Positions 34,797 through 43,247 of a stretch of DNA of 64,000 nucleotides are shown in pieces. The position numbers and the translations under genes are program-made. Source of the stretch: JBEKCD01 sp050015055. GTDB taxonomy: Archaea > Thermoproteota > Bathyarchaeia > Bathyarchaeales > Bathycorpusculaceae. The notes below the pieces were generated by a model. It did no database searches, was not told the DNA's origin, and was given only the letters and a program-made list of their open reading frames with translations. Position 1 is the stretch's first letter. Every line of letters begins with the position of its first letter. The stretch spans positions 17,291 through 81,290 of the forward strand of contig JBEKCD010000015.1 of assembly GCA_050015055.1 (NCBI GenBank), given 5' to 3'.

Positions 34797-35159
34797 TTAT
34801 CTCTCGACTTGGAGGGCTGCAGCCATTTCGTTAAATAGACTCTGTATGTAGTCCTTGTATTTGCCAGTCATGCCGGTCCTGAGCCCGAAGCCCATGTTGT
34901 CTTGGATTGTTGCGTCTATTTCTGATTCTCCGGCGGTTTCATTCATCTGCATGGTTATCTTTACAGGAAGTGTTTCTTTGGATACGAAAATTCCTCCAAG
35001 CACGCGTGTTTTCGCTTCGGAGCCTATTGTGGCTTCTATTCTTCTCGGGCTGGCTTCTAGGATCGTTGCCTTCTTCTCAGCCAGCTTGTTGCTTAGTATT
35101 TTCAGGATTTCGTCTGCAGACTTTTTGACTTTCCACTTTCGCGTGTCGGAAATCGGCAT
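34797..35159 (-). CDS. Conserved hypothetical alpha/beta protein
   Basis: The 120-residue protein alternates helix (SADEILKILSNKLAEKK) with paired strands and ends in a long helix (YIQSLFNEMAAALQ), resembling START/SRPBCC-type or small lipid-binding folds by pattern only. No motif is diagnostic. It has its own promoter region upstream (GATTTATAAG on the plus strand at about 35193 marks AT-rich DNA). Function unknown. Confidence 0.65.
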   Translation of the reverse strand: MPISDTRKWKVKKSADEILKILSNKLAEKKATILEASPRRIEATIGSEAKTRVLGGIFVSKETLPVKITMQMNETAGESEIDATIQDNMGFGLRTGMTGKYKDYIQSLFNEMAAALQVER

Positions 35160-35311
35160 CGCAATACCCTCTCATCGTACATTGCGCATGGATTTATAAG
35201 AATTGTCCTCGTTTCATCAATGAATGAGCGTGCAGTAAAAATGGCCAAGTGGTTGAGGTTGTGTGGTCGCCAAAGATCAACTTGAGTCTGCGGTGCGTTT
35301 GTAAAAGGAGA

Positions 35312-36688
35312 TCATTCGTTTTCAGGTTGTGTGAGTTCTTTTAGTTTGTGTATCTCGATGAGGTTGCTCGCGTGCTTTCTGGATGTTCTGAAGGCGGCGG
35401 TGAAGAGTATCGTGTCCTCGTCGTTGACGAGGCCTGCTGTGTGAAGCCGGTTTGCGACCGTCAGAATTCGGTCGTTCTTCTCACGGTAGTCTATGCAGAC
35501 TGGGGAGACGCCGAATGCCAGTTCGAGTTGTCTCTTGACTCGTGCGTCGGGTGTCACGGCTATTATTGGCTGAGGTATCTTGAATCTTGAGATCATTCTT
35601 GCGGTGTAGCCCGATCTGGTCAGGGTAGCGACTTTGGTTACGGGCATTTCTTGGCATATTCTCTGAATTGCCCTGCTTATGGTGTCTGAGATGTTGATGA
35701 AGCCCTCGTCTTCGACGTGGTTTTCTATTGCCTTTTCGGTCTCAAGTGCGATTCTGGACATCATTGAAACGGCTTCTACCGGGTATTGTCCCACTGCTGT
35801 CTCGCCTGAAAGCATCGTGACTTCTGTACCGTCCAATATCGCGTTGGCCACGTCACTGACTTCGGCTCTGGTCGGGATCGGGCTGTGCATCATTGATTCG
35901 AGCATTTCTGTCGCGGTCACGACGGCCTTTCCTCTCTGATTGCATTGTCTGATTATCGATTTCTGGACGAGGGGAACTTTTTCGGGTTCAATTTCAACGC
36001 CTAAGTCGCCTCTGGCCACCATGATTCCGTCTGCAGCGTCCAGGATTTCATTGAAGTTGTTGACGCCTTCGAAGTTCTCTATCTTTGCGATAACCGCACC
36101 CTTGAACCCGTGAGCCTCTTTCCTGAGGTTTTTCACGTCCGTGGCGTTTCTTGCAAAAGAGAGAGCTATGAATTCAACGTCTTCTTCTTTTGCCAGAGTC
36201 GCTATCTCGCGGTCTCTGCCTGACAGCGTTGGCACTGTGAGTTTCTTGTACGGGATGTTAACTCCCTTTCCGTCATCCAGCTCGCCAGAAGTCAGGGCGA
36301 CTAGTTTCAAGGCGCCTTTCTTTTTTTCAGCGACCTTCAACCTCAACTTTCCGTTGTCAACTAAGATATTGTCAGCGACGTCCACTTTGTCATAGAAGTT
36401 CTTGGTGAAGCTGACAGCCTCGCCTTTGAAGCCAGCTTCGAAAACGTCTCCTCTATTGACAATTCTGTTGCCCCTCATTTTGAGCCTTATCTCAGGCCCT
36501 TTAATGTCAACGATTACAGGGATATCTGCGACTTCGCGAACGGTCCTAATCACCTCTTTATACTTGTCAATCGTTCCATAAGCCGTGTTTATTCTCGCAC
36601 CGTTCATTCCCGCATGATGCATCTTCAGAAGCGTCCCCTTGGAAAGGCTGGCCGGACCAATGGTGCAGACAATCTTGGTTTTCTTCAA
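35312..36688 (-). CDS. pyk: Pyruvate kinase
   Basis: The 458-residue protein begins KTKIVCTIGPASLS and has DIKGPEIRLKMRG, AKIENFEGVNNFNEIL (catalytic Lys region), DGIMVARGDLGVE and TEVTMLSGETAVGQYPVEAV. It converts phosphoenolpyruvate and ADP to pyruvate and ATP, the last step of glycolysis. The C-terminal domain is of normal length, without the extra PEP-utilising domain found in some relatives. Single gene. Confidence 0.96.
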   Translation of the reverse strand: MKKTKIVCTIGPASLSKGTLLKMHHAGMNGARINTAYGTIDKYKEVIRTVREVADIPVIVDIKGPEIRLKMRGNRIVNRGDVFEAGFKGEAVSFTKNFYDKVDVADNILVDNGKLRLKVAEKKKGALKLVALTSGELDDGKGVNIPYKKLTVPTLSGRDREIATLAKEEDVEFIALSFARNATDVKNLRKEAHGFKGAVIAKIENFEGVNNFNEILDAADGIMVARGDLGVEIEPEKVPLVQKSIIRQCNQRGKAVVTATEMLESMMHSPIPTRAEVSDVANAILDGTEVTMLSGETAVGQYPVEAVSMMSRIALETEKAIENHVEDEGFINISDTISRAIQRICQEMPVTKVATLTRSGYTARMISRFKIPQPIIAVTPDARVKRQLELAFGVSPVCIDYREKNDRILTVANRLHTAGLVNDEDTILFTAAFRTSRKHASNLIEIHKLKELTQPENE

Positions 36689-36806
36689 AAACTCATCTCC
36701 AACCCTATCTCAAAAGATACTGCTGATCTTTGCTTTAACGCTAGCGTTTGGCCTTCATGACACCTGTTGGAATCGTTCATAGCACGTCGCAGCTTTCCAA
36801 AAGTCA

Positions 36807-36814
36807 TTTATATT
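36807..36814 (+). promoter_or_regulatory. TATA box of the MIase-like gene
   Basis: TTTATATT is centred at about 36810. It predicts transcription near 36836, nine bases before ATG 36845, and excludes upstream in-frame starts. Confidence 0.5.
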
Positions 36815-36844
36815 GTCGACACAGCAATGAAAAAACGATCTGAA

Positions 36845-37150
36845 ATGAAGTTCCTGATAATTGCAAAAGTGAGACAACCCCCCGTGGATGTTTGGGCCAA
36901 GCTGCTCCCAGCACACTTCAAGTATCTTGATGAATTGGAGAGGAAGAAGACTATCGAGGTTTCATATCATCTGATTGGCCATCAGGGCGATGCTTTGATT
37001 GTTAACGCGAGTTCAGATGAAGAGTTGGCAAGCATAATAGGCGAAGATCCACTGTTCTTCTATACCGAAAGAGAAATCTACCCGCTTACCACACGCGAGG
37101 CTCACAAACGACGACTAGAACGCATCCTCGGAAAGACAAGCACGCGCTAG
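36845..37150 (+). CDS. Muconolactone isomerase-like (dimeric alpha-beta barrel) protein
   Basis: A small ferredoxin-like fold of 101 residues: MKFLIIAKVRQPPVDVWAKLLPAHFKYLDELERKK then EVSYHLIGHQGDALIVNASSDEELASIIGEDPLF, the strand-helix-strand pattern of the MIase/YCII group. Such proteins dimerise and can be enzymes or binding proteins. No pathway context is present. The stop abuts a long gene-poor stretch. Confidence 0.68.
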   Translation: MKFLIIAKVRQPPVDVWAKLLPAHFKYLDELERKKTIEVSYHLIGHQGDALIVNASSDEELASIIGEDPLFFYTEREIYPLTTREAHKRRLERILGKTSTR

Positions 37151-37276
37151 TGCGACTTTTGACTTGGGTCAAGAAATAAGGTAGGTATATAGGTAGCATC
37201 GGAATCGAGTATGCGGTCGCGTCAATTCCTTTTCAAGAATCTATCGTAGGATGGCTGTATCTTTCTTGAGACGTCT

Positions 37277-37390
37277 TTATTTTTTCTTATTTGCTTTTTT
37301 AGCGCATTGGGCACTGCAATATTTGTTTTTGTTATCTAATGTCGTAAAGACTTTTCCGCAAACTGAACATTTCTTTTGAATGATCTCTCT
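37277..37390 (-). pseudogene. Orphan zinc-finger fragment
   Basis: A 37-codon open frame reads KKCSVCGKVFTTLDNKNKYC then SAQCAKKANKKK and stops at TAA 37277. The CxxC...CxxxC pattern is a small zinc finger of the type found at the ends of HNH or transposon proteins. The frame begins just after an in-frame TAG with no ATG, GTG or TTG, so it looks like the 3' end of a lost gene. Confidence 0.5.
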
Positions 37391-37446
37391 CTAAAAAAAC
37401 AAACAAATAAAAAACACACAAACACACACGCCCTGACGAAAAACAA

Positions 37447-37650
37447 ATTACTTTCGCGCGCGTCTATAAGCTTAAGGATGGGACGATTCTTAAGATAAAA
37501 TTAGTTCTTGTTGGAATCAAGAGACTTAAGAAGCATGGTCCTGAGGGATCGCCTGTCTATATGATAAACGCTCAAAATGTTGTCAGGGCTATCGACATTC
37601 CTAAAGAACTGATGGCTAAACCAAAAGAATCAAGTATGAAACCAGTTTAG
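37447..37650 (+). pseudogene. Small conserved-looking ORF without a proper start
   Basis: The frame reads KLKDGTILKIKLVLVGIKRL, then KKHGPEGSPVYMINAQNVVR and a lysine-rich end, to TAG 37650. The composition and regular strands look like genuine protein, perhaps a small beta-barrel. No ATG, GTG or TTG precedes the conserved part back to TAA 37408; the 5' end is at a GCGCGCG palindrome (37456-37462). It may be 5'-truncated or start at ATT 37447. Confidence 0.42.
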
Positions 37651-38010
37651 GCCAGATAGGGGTAAGATGCAACTTGTGTACAAAGAGTTTTGATGTTAGT
37701 GAGTGGAGTGGAAGAGATAAATGGAAAGTACGTGCTTGGGAATGGAAACTTGTTAATAATATGAGAAAGAAAAGCGCGCGCTTGGTTACGTGTTCGCGCG
37801 CGAAAAGGCAAAGCTGATTCTTCCGCAGATACCTAGCGACAAGGCTTGGAGTGACCAAGGACGAATCAACATGCGTGAAATGCGTGCGCGCTCGGGTCTC
37901 TCAATGGGGAACCGATACAACGGCGCGCGCGGACTTGAAGTTCAGATGCTGATAGTGACTTCACAATGTTTAACTTCCTTTCGATTATAGAACCTTCAGG
38001 GTAACTGGTT

Positions 38011-38535
38011 ATGTCAATCAAGATGCGCGATATCATGGTGAAGGAAGTTATAACGACTGGGAGAGACTCGACACTTGAGGAAGCCGTTAAACTGATGAAT
38101 GACCATGAGATAGGGTGCTTGATAGTTACCGAGAACAGTAAGCCTATAGGCATCCTCACGGAGCGAGATCTTCTGAAGAGAATTCTGGCCATGTCTCAAG
38201 ATCTCAAGAGAATTAAGGTTGAGGAAGTTATGTCGACGCCCTTGATATCTGTGGAGCCTGATGTCCAGGTTGGAGATGCATCCAGTCTGATGTTCAAGAG
38301 GAACATTAAGAAGATGCCGATCATAAAGAAAGGCGAACTGCTTGGCCTGGTGACGCTGACGGATATTCTTCGAATTCAGCCCCAACTCATCAAAATGTAC
38401 AAAATATTCAGCACTGGGCTTGCTCCGCGACGAATCAAAAAGGTGTTCGACTACTATCTGCTGGTTGACACCAAAATCGAGGTCCAGGCAGGCTCCACAG
38501 TAAATCTAAGACCCAAGAAAATCGAAACAATCTAG
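38011..38535 (+). CDS. Two-CBS-domain protein
   Basis: The 174-residue protein has two CBS motifs: residues 5-60 (DIMVKEVITTGRDSTLEEAV...GILTERDLLKRI) and 70-122 (VEEVMSTPLISVEPDVQV...GLVTLTDILRI). A helical tail of about 50 residues ends in ETI. Paired CBS domains bind adenine nucleotides or SAM and act as energy sensors controlling a partner. No partner is fused here. The stop codon touches a GCGCGCGC palindrome in an 8-bp convergent gap. Confidence 0.9.
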   Translation: MSIKMRDIMVKEVITTGRDSTLEEAVKLMNDHEIGCLIVTENSKPIGILTERDLLKRILAMSQDLKRIKVEEVMSTPLISVEPDVQVGDASSLMFKRNIKKMPIIKKGELLGLVTLTDILRIQPQLIKMYKIFSTGLAPRRIKKVFDYYLLVDTKIEVQAGSTVNLRPKKIETI

Positions 38536-38543
38536 CGCGCGCA

Positions 38544-38987
38544 TTAAGATGCCCAGCTCATTATCATTCTAAGAATTTGTCCTACTGGCTTAGCTATCTG
38601 TTCTTGATCGGATATTGTGGACAGGTCAGGTTTCTGCTGCTTCAAGTTCACCAGAGCTCCGCATAAGATCTGCTCTAGAAGCAGTTTGTCCCATGCGATG
38701 ATTCCTTCAAGTTTCTGTTTCTCTTTCTTAAGAACGTCGACTTCGTGGGCCACCGCGGTTTTCTGTCCTTGCAGGGTCCTCAGCATATTTCTCAGATAGT
38801 CTCTTTGCTGAAACAAGGCTTTGGTTTCGTCTTGTGCTCTGATGACTAGCTGTTTCTTGTAGCGTAGGTTTCTTATGGCTGCCGGAGATCTGTTGAGTTT
38901 TTGAGCTATGTCTCTGGCTGTCAGCCCTTCCTTAGTTAAGGCTTCTAGTTGTGCCAGTTCCGCTTTTGTGGTTCTTCTGCCGCTCAT
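38544..38987 (-). CDS. HTH plus coiled-coil protein
   Basis: The 147-residue protein starts with a helix-turn-helix of resolvase/GcrA type (LEALTKEGLTARDIAQKLNRSPAAIRNLRYKK, residues 12-44), followed by a long coiled coil (about 55-100) and a helical tail. It probably binds DNA as a dimer. Role unknown. It is transcribed alone from an upstream AT-rich region near 39010-39020. Confidence 0.68.
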   Translation of the reverse strand: MSGRRTTKAELAQLEALTKEGLTARDIAQKLNRSPAAIRNLRYKKQLVIRAQDETKALFQQRDYLRNMLRTLQGQKTAVAHEVDVLKKEKQKLEGIIAWDKLLLEQILCGALVNLKQQKPDLSTISDQEQIAKPVGQILRMIMSWAS

Positions 38988-39228
38988 CTCTTATCGTCAC
39001 AAACAAATCGTTTAAGTGTCTCATAAAATTCTCGTTTCTGTCACTTGCAGTTTGTACTTAGTACATGCTAAAGTAGTTACTATACCACGCTCCATGCCGA
39101 GTATATGGAAAATTGATGGAAAAATAGGGAGATATCTAAAGGGGGATATAAACCGCGAGCTATGCTGCACGCGCCAAGTGAAAATGAAAAGAGAAAAAGA
39201 AGGGTTCGGCTACTCGTAGCGTGTTCTG

Positions 39229-39903
39229 TCAGCTCGTGGGCTTTGACAAAATCTTTCCCATTGCCTCCAGTTCTTGCAGAGAGAACCTGTCCCGTCCATA
39301 GCCCTTGATGAAACCAACCAAATCGTTGAAACCTAAGACCTTAACCTTTTCAGTACTCAAGTCTGGCACTCCAAGGAAATTCAAGAAAACCACAACGCCT
39401 TGAACCCAAAACTTCCTGTCGCCAAGAACTTTTGAGTCCACAATAGTCTGCCAAACCACCTGGGCATTTCGCTGGGCTTGATCGGTTGGATCGAAATAAA
39501 GGCGCGTCCAGTTCTTGGTTTCTATCGCGAATACGGCATTGGGCCCCAAGAGAACGTGGTCAATGTTACGCTTCTTCCCCAAACTGTCAGAATAGACTAC
39601 ATCGTTGACTAAGAAATAGTAATCGTTAAGCGAACTCTGAAGAAGTGAAGTAACCTTTTCTTCCCCTTCAAAGCCAACTCTGTAACTTCGATACATTCTC
39701 AGAAAATAAAACATGCCCCCCGCAGGAAAAACCATGCCCAACGCTCGTGCTCCTTCATACGCGCCCGCGTTAAAATAGAGAGGCATTTTTGGAATCGAAA
39801 TCAAGATCAGAACCGCCAGTGCAACAACACACACAATAAACATGAGCTGGGCAATCTGAACTTTCCGTCTCAGGTGATTGCCAGATTCTTTCACAATACG
39901 CAT
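39229..39903 (-). CDS. Membrane-anchored NERD-domain protein
   Basis: The 224-residue protein has two membrane helices (about residues 18-42 and 50-68) followed by a NERD domain: YRVGFEGEEKVTSLLQSSLNDYYFLVNDV and KRNIDHVLLGPNAVFAIETKNW, where the D and E-x-K correspond to a PD-(D/E)xK-like nuclease core. NERD proteins are nuclease-related and often accompany DNA-processing or defence genes. The topology puts the domain on the cytoplasmic side. No linked gene is evident. Confidence 0.85.
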   Translation of the reverse strand: MRIVKESGNHLRRKVQIAQLMFIVCVVALAVLILISIPKMPLYFNAGAYEGARALGMVFPAGGMFYFLRMYRSYRVGFEGEEKVTSLLQSSLNDYYFLVNDVVYSDSLGKKRNIDHVLLGPNAVFAIETKNWTRLYFDPTDQAQRNAQVVWQTIVDSKVLGDRKFWVQGVVVFLNFLGVPDLSTEKVKVLGFNDLVGFIKGYGRDRFSLQELEAMGKILSKPTS

Positions 39904-40465
39904 CTGAGTGACTACCTGGTCGATACCGATTAACCCTTCTTGAAAGATGTATATTAGCGCACCCGCGCTCTAACGCGCGCCAAATTCGATAACACGATCC
40001 TTTTGTAACAATTTTAGAGTTTTAGTGACTTTTGAGCAATGTTGAAAGAATGGGAAAGTGTAACATGTTTGTTTGCGCGCGCTGAGTGTGTGTGAGTGAG
40101 TGTGTAGGAGTGTGTACTAGTTAGAGTGTAAATGGTTGATAGAGAGCGTAATTGGGTTTGGGGTTTGGGAGTAAAGTTTTATCCTACAGCACGCACTCGC
40201 ACTCTCTCTTGGACACTCGGTCTCTCTTACTCGCTCACTCGCCCACACACACGGACGGACACTCTCTCACACGATGAAGAGGGCCACGGACAGGGGGTCA
40301 CGGGGACGGAACCACAGGGAGAGGAGACACACACGCACACGGAGTGAGGGTGAGAAGGAAGGGCGCGCGTTAAAACCAAGATAGATACGATTTTTCTGAC
40401 TGCGGAACTATAGCAACATATCTTTAATATAGCCGGCGTAACTTTTCAGGTTTGGATGTGAGTCT
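39904..40465. other. 562-bp non-coding region with low-complexity GT/CA tracts and a candidate ncRNA
   Basis: Palindromes at 39975, 40075 and 40363 flank a strand-asymmetric segment: GTGTGTGAGTGAGTGTGTAG at 40085-40115, then CTCTCTT/ACTCGCTCACTC and CACACACACGG on the same strand at about 40200-40260, then purine-rich GGTCACGGGGACGG and GAGTGAGGGTGAGAAGG. The only long frame across it is compositional. Confidence 0.55.
40206..40372 (+). ncRNA. Candidate structured RNA transcript
   Basis: A TATA-like AAAGTTTTAT at 40174-40183, within a segment GGTTTGGGAGTAAAGTTTTAT that recurs near 56478, would start transcription near 40206. Downstream, pyrimidine-rich tracts (CTCACTC near 40230) face purine-rich tracts (GAGTGAG near 40342) that can pair. 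There is no coding potential. This is inferred from layout only. Confidence 0.25.
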
Positions 40466-41107
40466 TTGTCGGGACCGCTTGACATAGTGCTTTCTATTCA
40501 TAATGCATTCCGTCGTGATATTTCCCAGATTGACGATTCAGTCTTCAAAATAGCACGTAGTGATGGTGATCTGACTGCCGTGTTGGATCGACTTCATATT
40601 ATGAACGAGGTTCTGGACTATCACGCTAGGGGCGAAGAGGCGGCGGTTTTCCCCGCTGTTGACAACCTGGCCCCTCTGGTGGCAGAGGCTTACCTAATGG
40701 ATCACCGTGAACTCGACACTATGGTCAGTGGACTGGAAGCAATGCGAAAAACACCTGATCCTCTAACAACAGCGAGGGCGACAGCCGTCCTAGCTTCACA
40801 CTTAAGAATTCATCTAGACAAAGAAGATGCTCATCTATACCCGATACTAAGAAAGCGAATAACAGAGAGCGAGCAGGCCTCCATTGTTGGCCTAATGTCA
40901 AAAAAAGTGCCCCCTAACAGATTTCCCACCCTAGTTCAATGGCTCTTTCCTTTACTCGACCTTGAAGACCGAGTCGTGGTTACGAAAGGTTGGATGACTC
41001 TAATGCCGCCACAGGTTTTTGCAGGTCTCAAACCGCTAATAAGAAAGATCGTTGCCGAAAACTGGGTCGAGCTGACTCAGCGAATCCCACAGCTCGAAGA
41101 CAAGTAA
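40466..41107 (+). CDS. Hemerythrin HHE-domain protein
   Basis: The 213-residue protein has the four-helix iron-binding pattern: His in SIHNAFRRDI, HARGEEAAVFPAV (HxxxE), MDHRELD and HLRIHLDKEDAHLYPIL (HxxxxDxE). Such proteins bind O2, NO or iron through a di-iron centre. Residues 140-213 form an additional helical region. The start is TTG 40466, 14 nt after the start predicted from the TATA box TTTAATATA at 40422. Confidence 0.9.
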   Translation: MSGPLDIVLSIHNAFRRDISQIDDSVFKIARSDGDLTAVLDRLHIMNEVLDYHARGEEAAVFPAVDNLAPLVAEAYLMDHRELDTMVSGLEAMRKTPDPLTTARATAVLASHLRIHLDKEDAHLYPILRKRITESEQASIVGLMSKKVPPNRFPTLVQWLFPLLDLEDRVVVTKGWMTLMPPQVFAGLKPLIRKIVAENWVELTQRIPQLEDK

Positions 41108-41165
41108 ATCTGCATGTGCTATACGTTGGAAAAGGAAAATTTAAGACTAGATACGGTAAACTACC

Positions 41166-41202
41166 AGTAGTAGTTATTCTTGTTTTCTTAGCAACTACTA
41201 CT
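41166..41202 (+). terminator. Hairpin after the hemerythrin gene
   Basis: AGTAGTAGTT (41166-41175) and AACTACTACT (41193-41202) form a perfect 10-bp stem with a 17-nt T-rich loop. A GTG-started 59-codon frame (41116-41295) crosses it and has one hydrophobic stretch, so a small gene cannot be excluded. Confidence 0.4.
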
Positions 41203-41325
41203 ATTAGTCACCCTAACACACCTTATTTTCGACGCTTAAGACCTAACGTGCGCTGGGCTTCTTGTGGGAAATCGTCTTCTGATTCGCGCGGGTGAGCACA
41301 CTTTTCTCCATCTAGGACGACTGCG

Positions 41326-42291
41326 TCAAAAAGAATCGAGTCGGTGGCACACGAATCCTGCATCTTCAGCACCGAGCAATCGGGCGGTATCCTGCGACTT
41401 CGTTCCATCCAGTGACAGGGCCATCAAGGTGATGTAAGCGAAGCTCGCTATGCTGTAGCCGCGTGATTTCAGCGCAACATAGTTGTCACGTACGAAAGTG
41501 CTTCCAAGTACAAGCCAACCGTTCCCTGCTTCTCTTTCCAGCAGCGGAATGACTTGTTCATCCTCAGCCTTGTCGCCAGCAACGACGATTTCGGAGGATC
41601 GTGTCCAGCCGTGGGACTTCTGAAGCTCGCAATAGCCGATTATCTTGTTATCGTGAAGAATCAGGCGGAACAGCTCTGGCCTGACCCACCCGAGTTTGAA
41701 AATAATGCCCAGAAGGCCAGGTACTCTGGGCGTGAAGCCGACGCGATTCTTTGTTGCGTCAGAATGGATCTGCTCGATGGTTTTCGCGTCGCGGTTTCTC
41801 GCTTTCTCTAACGAATACTGATTGGATGGAATGTCGGGCTTACGCATGCATTTGACCATCGCGAGTTCCGGTGTGTGGATGTCGACGTAGCCGAGGGATG
41901 CGTACAGATGATGCGCTATGTTGTTTCGGCCCGTCCACAGCAACGAAAACCGGCTCCCGTCAGCTTTCTCCCTTCTGTGCACTTCTTTCAAGAGTTTACG
42001 AGCTAGACCCTGTCCCGAATGGTCCTGCCTTGTAATCACTCCCCCGATAGCAGAAACATCCTCTTTCCTGCGGTTGGGCAGGGTGTAGGGGATTCTCGTC
42101 ACGCGGACCGTTGATAGAACTTCACCCTTTTCGACCGCGAACACGCCGAAGTAGTCTGCGCTGGGATAACCAAGTTTCGTTGCCATCAGCATGGCCTTCA
42201 GATCTACCATGCCCCATCCAGCCGACAGGTCGAGAAGTTGTACTTGGCTCCACATTTCATGCGGTAGGGCATCGAAGTCTACTATCCTCAA
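41326..42291 (-). CDS. GNAT acetyltransferase-like protein, double domain
   Basis: The 321-residue protein has an N-terminal GNAT domain with the acetyl-CoA site GGVITRQDHSGQGLARKLL (near residue 85) and YASLGYVDIH. Residues about 160-300 resemble a second, degenerate GNAT fold (IIGYCELQKSHGW, FVRDNYVALKSRGYS). The substrate is unknown. A TATA-like TTTTTAAG at about 42333-42340 precedes it, and GCGCGC lies just upstream of that box. Confidence 0.82.
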   Translation of the reverse strand: MRIVDFDALPHEMWSQVQLLDLSAGWGMVDLKAMLMATKLGYPSADYFGVFAVEKGEVLSTVRVTRIPYTLPNRRKEDVSAIGGVITRQDHSGQGLARKLLKEVHRREKADGSRFSLLWTGRNNIAHHLYASLGYVDIHTPELAMVKCMRKPDIPSNQYSLEKARNRDAKTIEQIHSDATKNRVGFTPRVPGLLGIIFKLGWVRPELFRLILHDNKIIGYCELQKSHGWTRSSEIVVAGDKAEDEQVIPLLEREAGNGWLVLGSTFVRDNYVALKSRGYSIASFAYITLMALSLDGTKSQDTARLLGAEDAGFVCHRLDSF

Positions 42292-42392
42292 CTAGGCTTT
42301 TGCCTCCCTCTTGATGAATCTTATATTCATATAACGTACTTAAAAACGGGCGCGCTCTTGCGGGCATGTCTCTCACGCGTGCTATTCGAAAT

Positions 42393-42402
42393 AACTTAAA
42401 AA
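42393..42402 (+). promoter_or_regulatory. TATA box of comB
   Basis: ACTTAAAAAG is centred near 42398, giving transcription from about 42424 and a short leader with AGGTG before GTG 42447. Confidence 0.5.
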
Positions 42403-42446
42403 GGTTACTCTTGACTTATCCTAACCTAAGTTAAGCAGGTGCGTGC

Positions 42447-43175
42447 GTGGTCATACAGGCTGATCTTGAGTTGCGAGCCAGAGACGCAGGGAAAGCCGTA
42501 GGCCGCGGAGACTTGATCATTGTCATCGACGCTCTGAGGTCTGGGACAAGCATTTTGAACGCTCTGACGAATGGTGCGGAGGCAGTGGTTCCGGCAGTGA
42601 CTCTGAAAGAGGCTTACGAACTCCGCAGTCAGCATCCAGAGTACCTGCTTGCAGGTGAGAGAGGAGGGCACAAGCCTAGGGGTTTTGACCTCGGAAATTC
42701 TCCTCTGGAATTTACGTCTGAGAGGGTTGAAGGAAAAAGCTTGGTGATGACGACCACAAGCGGGACGGCGGCTATGGCTAGATCTAAAGCAGCCAAATGG
42801 GTTTTGGTTGGAGCTTTCTTGAATGCTAGGGCAGTAGCCCGAGAGGCTGAGGAAATTGCCGCGAAGGAAGGGATCGGAGTGTCATTTGTTTTGGCTGGAG
42901 AGAAAGGCAGATTCTCGCTGGAAGACTTCCTGTGTGCAGGAGCGATTGCAAGGGGTTTTGCTGCGGGCAGTGTTTGCTTTTCGGACAAAGTCCAGGCGGC
43001 ACTGTTGGCGTTCAGGCAGGCAGAGACTGATTTGGCCGGAGACGTGATGAAAGCGGACCATGCGAAGCATTTGGTGAAACTGGGGTTCAGGGAGGACGTA
43101 GATTTTTCCTGCAGACTGAACGTGTTGCGAACAGTTCCAACCTACCGGAACGGCAAGATAACGCTGCAAAAATAG
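42447..43175 (+). CDS. comB: 2-phosphosulfolactate phosphatase (ComB)
   Basis: The 242-residue protein has the ComB signatures VIDALRSGTSILNALTNGAE, LAGERGGHKPRGFDLGNSP and VMTTTSGTAAM. It dephosphorylates 2-phosphosulfolactate to sulfolactate, the second step of the phosphoenolpyruvate route to coenzyme M. ComA, ComC and methyl-CoM reductase are not in the window. ComB homologues also occur in organisms without CoM, so its presence alone does not prove methanogenesis. Start GTG after AGGTG. Confidence 0.9.
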   Translation: MVIQADLELRARDAGKAVGRGDLIIVIDALRSGTSILNALTNGAEAVVPAVTLKEAYELRSQHPEYLLAGERGGHKPRGFDLGNSPLEFTSERVEGKSLVMTTTSGTAAMARSKAAKWVLVGAFLNARAVAREAEEIAAKEGIGVSFVLAGEKGRFSLEDFLCAGAIARGFAAGSVCFSDKVQAALLAFRQAETDLAGDVMKADHAKHLVKLGFREDVDFSCRLNVLRTVPTYRNGKITLQK

Positions 43176-43247
43176 ATAATCCGTGGCTGTTGTGGAGTGG
43201 GGATGAGAAGAAAATGCACAGTTTGTGTTGGCACCTTGTCTTTGGGC

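Larger units (their letters stand above)
37151..38010. other. 860-bp gene-poor region with gene fragments and six GCGCGC palindromes
   Basis: Two fragments are annotated separately. A further frame from about 37620 to 37817 reads GVRCNLCTKSFDVSEWSGRD and continues protein-like to KKSARLVTCSR, overlapping the preceding ORF in another frame with no proper start; it may be another remnant. Palindromes lie at 37456, 37774, 37796, 37886 and 37923 (with a further GTGCGCGC context). Nothing else is readable. Confidence 0.5.

Noticed and set aside
39016..39219. 67-codon plus-strand frame
   Set aside because: It overlaps the promoter region of the HTH-coiled-coil gene, has no ribosome-binding site, and its composition is not protein-like.
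40132..40347. 71-codon frame in the low-complexity segment
   Set aside because: The product is Arg/Thr/His-rich and follows the simple-sequence tracts; no start signal and no protein-like pattern.
41116..41295. 59-codon frame after the hemerythrin gene
   Set aside because: It has one hydrophobic stretch, but it is crossed by a perfect 10-bp hairpin and lacks a promoter; kept only as a remark.
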